Assembly (NCBI GenBank): GCA_041484525.1
Contig: JBGPHT010000139.1
Span: 1-19,907, forward strand
Origin: JBGPHT01 sp041484525
Lineage (GTDB): Bacteria > Acidobacteriota > Terriglobia > Bryobacterales > Bryobacteraceae
Reading direction: 5' to 3'
Length of the DNA: 19,907 nt
Within the stretch, counting starts at the first letter, position 1; each line of letters opens with the position of its first letter. Below are positions 15,201 through 19,907 of this stretch, piece by piece. Made by a program: the position numbers and the translations under genes. The notes beneath the pieces were generated by a model. It did not search any database. It had not been told where the DNA came from and was given only the letters and a program-made list of their open reading frames with translations.

Positions 15201-15854
15201 TGGGCCGGTGGAACCTCCAATGGCTGGTACCAAAACAACCCGCTGCCTTCGATCGCGGCTCGCCAACGCAATACCCTGGTGCAGAAAGAAGCGTTGGTCT
15301 TCACGTATACGTACGACCTCCCCAAGGGCAGCAAGCTCATCCATGGGGCCGTGGCCAGGCAGGCGCTGGATGGCTGGCAATTCCAGGGTGTCTCTGTATT
15401 CGCCACCGGCCTGGTGTCGAACGTCACCGGCGGGACGACGGACGGGTTCGACTTCACGGGCGGCGGCGAAAGCTGCGGCACCTACGATCAGACTGGCAAT
15501 GCCGTTTTGGCGCGCGACCAGAGAACGGTTGCCCAGTGGTTCAACACTTCCGTGTTCACGCGGCCCACGGGGCGCGGCGACGTCGGCAACAATTGCAATA
15601 ACGCAAAGTTCATCCTGCCGGGCTTCAACAACCACGATCTGTCGCTCTTCAAGACTTTCCCGTTGAAGGGTGAGAGACGCACGTTGCAGTTCCGATGGGA
15701 GACGTTCAACGCGCTCAACCACACGCAGTTCAACGCTGTGGGCACCACGGCGTCGTTCAACCCGGCCGGCCAGCAGACCAACACCACATTCGGTCAGGTG
15801 ACCTCGGCCAAGGACGGACGAAAGATGATGTTCTCGTTGAAGTTTCAATTCTGA
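12234..15854 (+). CDS. Oar-like TonB-dependent outer-membrane receptor
   Basis: 1206 residues. A signal peptide (MKKVLVFLVLVVLLAAVVSA, cleavage likely after Ala20) targets it to the envelope. Residues about 25-105 form a carboxypeptidase-regulatory-like beta-sandwich (GTIAGTVSDPSGQSIPGAKV ... GVYTVRVDAAGFRP), followed by a plug-like region (about 130-245) with a glycine-rich stretch, GGDGGGGGNFSG, and a long beta-barrel ending in FSLKFQF with a terminal aromatic residue, as outer-membrane proteins do. Several paired cysteines in the presumed extracellular loops (CAPPKSC, CPGGNPC) could form disulfides. Such receptors are abundant in Solibacter-type acidobacteria and are thought to bind large or scarce substrates; the ligand is unknown. 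AGAGGAGA (12221-12228) sets the ATG. It diverges from the transaldolase operon through mirrored promoters and is followed by a terminator. Confidence 0.93.
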   Translation: MKKVLVFLVLVVLLAAVVSAQQGSTGTIAGTVSDPSGQSIPGAKVKLRFELNGEERSEVTNESGDFFFGALTPGVYTVRVDAAGFRPLEQKGNVLAAATRLALGKLQLEVGSVTESVLVTSQGAAVATTTSAQAATIDSKQMDLIAVKGRDPMSVFKTLPGVQILADQDTWGGSFQSTVPTFQGRGGNTVYTDGVNGGDGGGGGNFSGITSIDAIAEVNVQANSYTAEYGFKGGAQVNMVTKHGGQDFHGTAAYYKRHEEFNAQNFFNNKTLVNGAATPKPRYRYSDIAATIGGPVPVRIPILNKDKKSFNFFYSVEDMRLKDVNILRQYTMPTALERAGNFSQTRTGGTATGALVVVKDPLTGVAFPDNIIPANRANPLSVALMNIFPLPNVSASGYNFVSQEPSIDHPRRAQLMRFDLRPTDKDTISIKYQNWFTKSAGWEVAGRSSPWGLVRQRYDFTADQGKLDWTRIITPHLIDEASIGIFYSTEVGPPEDPLALASIQKAYDRNAALGDCAPPKSCPASGSLKPGGVLAGLKQIAPGNNPLGLIPKVTLGTLQNNSQAVPDMSYDGRWPIDGADSSFPISDNVTYTHGAHIFKAGVSRVYERFGQARSSTFGGLFDFSNDAADPSGAGFAFANMFTGHVTSYTESMGRVGDNRRQYTWSWFVQDTWKLRRNLTVDIGLRMYKWAPALQGGGEASAFTFSRFDPKWGGKPPVLYQPACPGGNPCTGTARKALNPVTGEVLPSSFIGLMVPGTGYSCGPITPKTPCAINGIVNQEDPTYTDIGHGFNNQLPLQYDPRFGLAWDPFSNGKMAVRLGFGAFHDGEGGSNVQGGGPAFNFTQVIRYTDMNSYFLGVGPTSVANVSGFWLNGQNRPVTYNYNIGIQKDIGFHTVFDVAYVGSNTHHNTQSWDFNQLPAGVRFLASSRDLTTAATTANPTPALPDNFLRPIAGYGSISITGPGTTSRYDSLQVSANRRFANGLQFSAAYTWAGGTSNGWYQNNPLPSIAARQRNTLVQKEALVFTYTYDLPKGSKLIHGAVARQALDGWQFQGVSVFATGLVSNVTGGTTDGFDFTGGGESCGTYDQTGNAVLARDQRTVAQWFNTSVFTRPTGRGDVGNNCNNAKFILPGFNNHDLSLFKTFPLKGERRTLQFRWETFNALNHTQFNAVGTTASFNPAGQQTNTTFGQVTSAKDGRKMMFSLKFQF

Positions 15855-15885
15855 GAGTCCCGGTTAGTGCTTTCGTGAGCTATGT

Positions 15886-15919
15886 GGCTCCGCAGGCGTA
15901 TGCTTGCGGAGCCTTCTTT
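15886..15919 (+). terminator. rho-independent terminator after the receptor gene
   Basis: GGCTCCGCAGGC (15886-15897) pairs with GCTTGCGGAGCC (15902-15913). This is a 12-bp stem with one G-U pair and a GTAT loop, followed by TTCTTT. It begins 31 bp after the receptor stop and separates the receptor from the iclR unit. Confidence 0.8.
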
Positions 15920-16017
15920 ATCTGGGTGAGCTGAATTAGAGGAGCGAGTCAGACAACGTCTTGAAATTTGGATATTCTCTTATGGGAGGACCAGCGCTTA
16001 ACATCCCGGCCCGGCCC

Positions 16018-16806
16018 ATGAAAAAGGCGACCCTACAAACACCGTCGATTCAGAGTCTCGATCGAGGCTTGTTTATTCTCGAGGCCGTCGCCAAGTCCGC
16101 CGACCCAGTCCCGCTGGGACAGTTGACGGATCTCCTGGGCATCGACCGCAGCAGTGTCTTCCGGCTGGCCAACACGCTGAAGCGCCGCGGATTTCTTGCC
16201 AACGCCAGCGGCCGCAAAGATTACATTCTCGGGCCGTCGATCTGGCGCCTTTCGCGAAATCACGACTGGAGCAATATGTTGATCACGTTCGGTCATGAAC
16301 ATCTTAAGAAACTGGCGAACAAGACCGGTGAAACCAGTCACCTGGCGGTGCGGGAAGGGAAGCAGGCGTTTTTCCTGGATCATTGCGCGTCGACCAACCA
16401 GATCATTCTGGTGTCCGGCCAGACGGGCGAATTCGTGCCGCTGTATTCCACGGCGCATGGCAAGGCCCTGCTGGCCGATTGCGGCGTTCCCGAGTTGAAG
16501 GCAATCTTCGGCTCCACACCGTTCGAGGCTTACACGCCCCGCACGGTTGGCTCGATCGCGCAACTAGCCAGAATCTGCGCCAAAATCAGGGCCGATGGGT
16601 ACGTCGTCGACGACCAGGAATACGTGGAAGGGGTTCGCTGCATGGCGGCTCCGGTCCGCGATAAGGACGGCATGGTGATCGCGGCGATCGGTATTTCCGC
16701 GCCTCTGAACCGGTTCCCACGCGATCGTTATCCATCAGCCGCCCGTGACGTGTGTGAGACCGCACAGGACATCAGCGCCATCCTGAGTGCGGAAGCCAAG
16801 GAGTGA
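16018..16806 (+). CDS. IclR-family transcriptional regulator
   Basis: From the ATG at 16018 the protein has 262 residues and the normal IclR layout. A winged HTH at about 28-63 (PLGQLTDLLGIDRSSVFRLA, NTLKRRGF) follows the typical SIQSLDRGLFILEAVAKS opening, and an effector-binding domain covers about 85-255 (HLAVREGKQAFFLDH, VPLYSTAHGKALLA, CMAAPVRDKDGMVIAAIGIS). Start choice is uncertain: TTG at 15961 and ATG at 15982 are in frame upstream, and the only strong Shine-Dalgarno (AGAGGAG, 15938-15944) is 16 nt before the TTG, whereas family openings favour 16018. Family members repress or activate catabolic operons in response to small organic acids. It is the only intact dedicated DNA-binding regulator in the window, so it probably reads the palindromes at 11943-11957 and 12152-12172. 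Its stop overlaps the next start by 4 bp. Confidence 0.9.
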   Translation: MKKATLQTPSIQSLDRGLFILEAVAKSADPVPLGQLTDLLGIDRSSVFRLANTLKRRGFLANASGRKDYILGPSIWRLSRNHDWSNMLITFGHEHLKKLANKTGETSHLAVREGKQAFFLDHCASTNQIILVSGQTGEFVPLYSTAHGKALLADCGVPELKAIFGSTPFEAYTPRTVGSIAQLARICAKIRADGYVVDDQEYVEGVRCMAAPVRDKDGMVIAAIGISAPLNRFPRDRYPSAARDVCETAQDISAILSAEAKE

Positions 16807-18812
16807 GAGAGAGGCCAGGACGGCTCTGGCCCGTACTGCTGGGCGTTTGGGCGGCAGCCGTCGCGATCCGGTGCCTCTACCTGTGGCAGATCCATGACGC
16901 TGTTCTCTTCGACCTGCGGATCGGCGACGCGCAATCTTACCATCTGTGGGCCCGTCGTATCGCGGATGGCGATTGGCTGGGTCATGGCGTCTTCTACCAG
17001 GCACCGCTTTATCCCTACCTGCTGGCCGTGATCTACCGGTTGCTGGGCGACGGCATCGGAACGGTGCGAGTGGTGCAAGCGCTGCTGGGTGGCGTTTCGT
17101 GCGCGCTGCTCGCGGCTGCCGGCGTGTCGCTCTTCGGGCGCCGGGGAGCTATCGCCGGTGTTCTGCTCGCAATCTATCCGTCGGCAATTTTTCTGGACGG
17201 GTTGGTGGAGAAGTCGTCGCTTGTCACGTTTCTGATCGCGGCGCTGCTGGCGGTGTTGGCGGCCGCACGGATGAGCTGGCGCCGTTCGCTCGCGGCCGGC
17301 GTGATCCTGGGACTGCTGGCTCTGACGCGCGAGAACGCGCTGGTATTGGCATTGCCGGTATTGCTGTGGATCGGCCTCGGTCCGTTCGACGTAGCGCGGT
17401 TGCGGCTGAGGACGGCGCTCGTGTTCGTAGCGGGCTGCGCGCTGGTACTGCTCCCGGTCGCGCTCCGCAATCAGGCGGCAGGCGGCGAGTTCCATCTCAC
17501 CACGTCGCAGTTCGGTCCCAACTTCTACATCGGCAATCATGCGGGCGCTGACGGGACATACCAGGCCCTGGTGGTGGGCCACGGAAGTGCGGCGGACGAG
17601 CGGGAAGACGCGACCCGTCTGGCGGAGCAGGCGGCGGGCCGAAAGCTGAGCCCGGGCGAGGTATCGGGTTACTGGACCTCGCAGGCTCTGGACTACATCC
17701 GCTCGCAGCCGCTGGCGTGGCTGAAACTGACGGCCCGGAAGTTGGCGCTCACCTTCAACGCCGCGGAGATTGCGGACACGGAGAGCCAGAGTATTTACGC
17801 GGAGCGGTCATGGCTGATGCGAATTCTCGGCCCATTTGATTTTGGATTGCTCTTCGGGATGGCGGTGTTCGGCACCGTCGCGACTGCTGCTTCGTGGCGG
17901 CGATTGTGGTTCCTATACGCGCTGGCGATGACGTATGCGCTCAGCGTGGCGCTCTTCTACGTGTTTGCGCGGTATCGGTTCCCGATCGTCCCGATTCTGA
18001 TGCTGCTTGGCACCGGGGGCATTCTACAGGCAGTGGACGGCGTGCGTTTGCGCCGGATGCGGCCACTGGTGATGGCGGCCGCGGCGGGGCTGGCGGCTAT
18101 CGCGGTAGCGCAACTACCGCTCGACAATCCGAAGGCCGCCCGCGCCACCAATTACTTCGACATTGCCGCCGCGCTCTCGAAAGATCCGGCGCGGACCGAA
18201 GACGCCAGGGAATTCTATCAGCGCGCGTTGGACACCGATCCACAGTTTCCCGCCGCACAGTTCGGCCTGGGCACGCTGCTGGCGCGAGCAGGCCGGCCGG
18301 AGGAGGCGATTCCACACTATCGATCCGCGCTTGCAATATGGCCGGACTATGCGGAGGCGCGCAGTAATCTCGGACTGGCGCTGGCCGCGACGGGCCATGC
18401 GGAGGCGGCCGTCGCGGAGTATGCCGCCGCGCTGGGCATCCGGACCGATGATGCCGATACGCGGTTAGCTCTGGGGAAAGGGCTTCTCACGCTTAACCGT
18501 CCCGGCCAGGCGATGGAGCAATACGAACAGGTTCTGGCATCGCAGCCAAAGAACGTGCAGGCCCTGGTCGGATGGGGCGTGGCGCTGGCGCAATCCGGCC
18601 GCCCGCAGGATGCCATCGCGAAGTACCAACTCGCCTTGGAGATCGACCCCAATTACGCGGCCGCTCACAACAGCCTGGGCACCACGCTGGCGAGCCAGGG
18701 CCGGATCGCCGAGGCCGTCCCGCACTTCGAACGCGCCGTAGAGCTCGACCCCGGCGACGAGAACGCCAAACGAAACCTGGCGACGGCACGTGAGATGCTG
18801 TCCCGCCACTGA
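16803..18812 (+). CDS. GT39-like membrane glycosyltransferase with C-terminal TPR repeats
   Basis: 669 residues. Residues 1-440 are a GT-C-type polytopic membrane domain with roughly ten to twelve hydrophobic segments. After the first one comes the loop RIGDAQSYHLWA with Asp42, the usual position of the catalytic acidic residue in PMT/ArnT (GT39) enzymes, followed by APLYPYLLA. Near the end of the domain ARYRFPIVPILMLLG (389-403) is also typical. Residues about 465-665 form five complete 34-residue TPR units plus partial ones at both ends (for example GRPEEAIPHYRSALAIWPDY, GRIAEAVPHFERAVELDPGD). Family members transfer sugars from polyprenyl-phosphate donors to lipid or protein outside the cytoplasmic membrane; the TPRs may hold a protein partner. 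The GTG start overlaps the iclR stop as GTGA, so translation is probably coupled, although the functional tie to the regulator is unclear. Confidence 0.83.
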   Translation: MRERPGRLWPVLLGVWAAAVAIRCLYLWQIHDAVLFDLRIGDAQSYHLWARRIADGDWLGHGVFYQAPLYPYLLAVIYRLLGDGIGTVRVVQALLGGVSCALLAAAGVSLFGRRGAIAGVLLAIYPSAIFLDGLVEKSSLVTFLIAALLAVLAAARMSWRRSLAAGVILGLLALTRENALVLALPVLLWIGLGPFDVARLRLRTALVFVAGCALVLLPVALRNQAAGGEFHLTTSQFGPNFYIGNHAGADGTYQALVVGHGSAADEREDATRLAEQAAGRKLSPGEVSGYWTSQALDYIRSQPLAWLKLTARKLALTFNAAEIADTESQSIYAERSWLMRILGPFDFGLLFGMAVFGTVATAASWRRLWFLYALAMTYALSVALFYVFARYRFPIVPILMLLGTGGILQAVDGVRLRRMRPLVMAAAAGLAAIAVAQLPLDNPKAARATNYFDIAAALSKDPARTEDAREFYQRALDTDPQFPAAQFGLGTLLARAGRPEEAIPHYRSALAIWPDYAEARSNLGLALAATGHAEAAVAEYAAALGIRTDDADTRLALGKGLLTLNRPGQAMEQYEQVLASQPKNVQALVGWGVALAQSGRPQDAIAKYQLALEIDPNYAAAHNSLGTTLASQGRIAEAVPHFERAVELDPGDENAKRNLATAREMLSRH

Positions 18813-18814
18813 TC

Positions 18815-18843
18815 TGGTCAGATGACCATATCTATGCTATCCT
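18815..18843 (+). promoter_or_regulatory. promoter and autoregulatory palindrome of the toxin-antitoxin pair
   Basis: TGGTCA-GA-TGACCA (18815-18828) is a perfect 6-bp-arm palindrome. Its left arm doubles as a -35 box (TGGTCA), followed after 17 bp by TATCCT (18838-18843). Transcription would start near 18850, only a few bases before the antitoxin ATG. Autorepression by the Phd-VapC complex at this palindrome is inferred from family behaviour. Confidence 0.5.
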
Positions 18844-18855
18844 GAAAACAGATTT

Positions 18856-19101
18856 ATGAAGACCCTAATCGTGAACGCCACCGAATTCAAAGCCAAGTGC
18901 CTCGCCGTCCTTGACGAGATCGAGCAGCACGGCGGTCCCGTCACGATCACCAGACGGGGCATCCCCGTCGCAGTTCTCGGCCCGGCTAAGCGGAGCGCCT
19001 GGAAGTCACCTAAAAACAGTTGGGCCGGAAAAGCCCATATCGAGGGTGACATCGTGAATGCGGACACGTCCGGCTTGTGGGAAGTCGCTCGTCCGGAATA
19101 G
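18856..19101 (+). CDS. Phd/YefM-type antitoxin
   Basis: 81 residues with the classic Phd opening MKTLIVNATEFKAKCLAVLD, then GGPVTITRRGIPVAVLGP, the N-terminal dimerisation and DNA-binding fold. The following 35 residues are polar and probably wrap around the toxin. Antitoxins of this group neutralise the partner RNase and repress their own operon. The ATG has no clear Shine-Dalgarno sequence (GAAAACAGATTT precedes it), in keeping with a very short leader. The toxin gene starts 10 bp after the stop. Confidence 0.88.
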   Translation: MKTLIVNATEFKAKCLAVLDEIEQHGGPVTITRRGIPVAVLGPAKRSAWKSPKNSWAGKAHIEGDIVNADTSGLWEVARPE

Positions 19102-19111
19102 GAACTTCTGA

Positions 19112-19513
19112 TTGCTGCCTCGCTTCCTGTTGGACACCCATGTGGCCGTTCGATGGCTGATCGAGGCTAAACGGCTCTCCCGCGAACAATTACGGGTGCT
19201 CGAAGGCGCGGTCAAACGCGCTGAGCCAGTCGCCTTGAGCGGTATAAGCCTGCTCGAAATCGCCATACTCGTGGGCGAAGAAAGGCTTCGACTGACGGCT
19301 CACTTAATCGACTTCTTCGAGGCGTTTCAGACCGGCGCGTTCCGTATCCTTCCCCTGACATGCGAAATCGCCGCGGAAGTTGCTGCGCTGGGCAACAGCT
19401 TGCGAGATCCCGCCGATCGCGCGATCGTCGCCACCGCGCGCGTGCACCGATTGCGCCTGGTGACCTCGGACCAACGCATCATCCAATCCAAGCTCGTGCC
19501 AGTCATTGAATAG
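19112..19513 (+). CDS. vapC: VapC-type PIN-domain toxin
   Basis: 133 residues forming a single PIN ribonuclease domain. The four acidic positions expected to bind magnesium are visible: Asp8 in FLLDTHV, Glu49 in SLLEIA, Asp102 in RDPADRAIVATA and Asp120 in VTSDQR. VapC toxins cleave tRNA or rRNA when freed from their antitoxin; the target here is unknown. The start is TTG at 19112, supported by AGGAA (19100-19104) that overlaps the antitoxin stop and lies 7 nt upstream; no in-frame ATG precedes the LLDTHV core. All catalytic residues are present, so the toxin appears intact. Confidence 0.88.
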   Translation: MLPRFLLDTHVAVRWLIEAKRLSREQLRVLEGAVKRAEPVALSGISLLEIAILVGEERLRLTAHLIDFFEAFQTGAFRILPLTCEIAAEVAALGNSLRDPADRAIVATARVHRLRLVTSDQRIIQSKLVPVIE

Positions 19514-19520
19514 CGCATCG

Positions 19521-19550
19521 TTGTGAACCGTCCATTGCGTGATATACAAT
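19521..19550 (+). promoter_or_regulatory. predicted promoter before the broken cytochrome-type gene
   Basis: TTGTGA (19521-19526), an 18-bp spacer and TACAAT (19545-19550), in the context GATATACAAT. The promoter seems to have survived although the gene behind it is truncated. Confidence 0.45.
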
Positions 19551-19590
19551 TGCCGCATCAGGGGAGGGTGTCGGCCCGGAGAGTCGTTGC

Positions 19591-19779
19591 ATGGCGCGCG
19601 CACAGGTCGTCGCATTATTTCCATGGCTCGTTGCGGCCGCGTGCGCTCAGGATAACGCCAGCGAGTTTTTCGAAAAGCGCGTGCGCCCCATCTTAGGGGC
19701 GTGCGACACTGAAGTTGCGGAGCGCTGGATTTCTTTTGTTGCCCCGCCAAATCTGAGTGTTGTAAAACACTCAGTATAG
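19591..19779 (+). pseudogene. 5' fragment of a PSCyt1/DUF1549-type secreted cytochrome gene
   Basis: From ATG 19591, with GGAGAG about 8 nt upstream, the ORF reads a signal peptide (MARAQVVALFPWLVAAACAQ) followed by DNASEFFEKRVRPILGAC. FFEKxVRPIL is the characteristic start of the large PSCyt1/DUF1549/DUF1553 proteins of Planctomycetes and acidobacteria, where a CxxCH heme motif follows. Here the similarity stops at about 19705. The next 24 codons (DTEVAERW...) match nothing I know and end at TAG inside the leader of the next gene. I infer that a mobile element interrupted the gene and that its remainder may lie beyond the window. Too short to be functional. Confidence 0.6.
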
Positions 19780-19787
19780 GAGGCAAC
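19738..19787 (+). repeat. nested stem-loop ahead of the DUF6788-like gene
   Basis: CTGAGTGTT-GTAA-AACACTCAG (19753-19774) is a perfect 9-bp hairpin. Outside it GTTGCC (19738-19743) can pair with GGCAAC (19782-19787), which includes the last two bases of the AGGAGG ribosome site at 19778-19783. It may be a subterminal inverted repeat of a mobile element, a terminator-like block to read-in transcription, or a translational control. Confidence 0.6.
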
Positions 19788-19791
19788 CCCT

Positions 19792-19907
19792 ATGCCCGAT
19801 TCCCTGCCGGAGTTGGAAGCCGAACGGTCCAAGATTCTTCGTCAGTTCAGCACGCTCGGCGATCTACGCACGGGCTCTATCTGTGCGGTCACTCGCCGCT
19901 GCGGAAA
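19792..19907 (+). CDS. DUF6788-like protein, 5' part only
   Basis: The first 38 codons of a gene that leaves the window: MPDSLPELEAERSKILRQFS, then TLGDLRTGSICAVTRRCGK. This matches my memory of the DUF6788 family of small proteins (PDSLPELEAER..., SIxxVxRRCGKPxC), which are often found in many copies next to transposase-like genes in acidobacteria, Planctomycetes and Verrucomicrobia. The function is unknown. A perfect AGGAGG (19778-19783) lies 8 nt before the ATG. Position just behind the broken cytochrome gene suggests that it belongs to the inserted element. The family assignment is moderately sure; the link to transposition is inference. Confidence 0.6.
   Translation, partial: MPDSLPELEAERSKILRQFSTLGDLRTGSICAVTRRCG

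Noticed and set aside
18586..18600. GGCGCAATCC in the glycosyltransferase gene as an extra operator half-site
   Set aside because: It is a single half-site inside coding sequence without the N5-spaced partner arm.

Overview
The window looks like chromosomal DNA of a GC-rich acidobacterium, most likely of the Solibacter/Bryobacter type. This is an inference from a large Oar-like TonB-dependent receptor with an N-terminal carboxypeptidase-regulatory domain, the start of a PSCyt1-type cytochrome gene, a DUF6788-like gene, an IclR regulator with that lineage's flavour, and Phd/VapC genes. No rRNA, tRNA, CRISPR array or phage gene was seen.

Layout. 1-291 is non-coding, with a small cluster of about 22-bp repeats. 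292-2524 (+) is a two-gene unit: a ROK-like sugar kinase with an extra N-terminal domain, overlapped by a PIG-L/LmbE deacetylase. 4937-2516 (-) is a polyphosphate unit: a Ppx/GppA phosphatase with an HD domain, then a CHAD domain divided over two ORFs that share a frame and are separated by one TGA. 4938-5357 is non-coding apart from the remnant of an AraC/GlxA-type regulator with an internal deletion. 5358-7163 (+) holds a stand-alone receiver protein and an ACS-type MFS transporter.

The core is 7160-15854. A leftward operon encodes a transaldolase-family enzyme, a lipoyl E2 acyltransferase and a fused E1 alpha-beta 2-oxoacid dehydrogenase. Diverging from it is the 1206-residue outer-membrane receptor. 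The intergenic region contains two promoters arranged as mirror images. Each has a TTGACT -35 and, at nearly the same distance, the same palindrome (ATTGCG-N5-CGCAAT type). One regulator probably controls receptor and catabolic operon together. The IclR protein encoded after the receptor, behind a terminator, is the only intact dedicated transcription factor in the window and is the obvious candidate. The MFS transporter converges on the E1 gene with a 4-bp overlap. I read this as an uptake and catabolism module for an unknown substrate. No E3 is present. A 72-bp REP-like palindrome lies in frame in the E2 linker.

The right part is accessory. iclR overlaps by 4 bp a GT39-like membrane glycosyltransferase with C-terminal TPRs. 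A Phd/VapC toxin-antitoxin pair with its own palindromic promoter follows. Last come a cytochrome-type gene broken after about 38 codons and the beginning of a DUF6788-like gene behind a hairpin, which looks like the left end of a mobile element running off the window.
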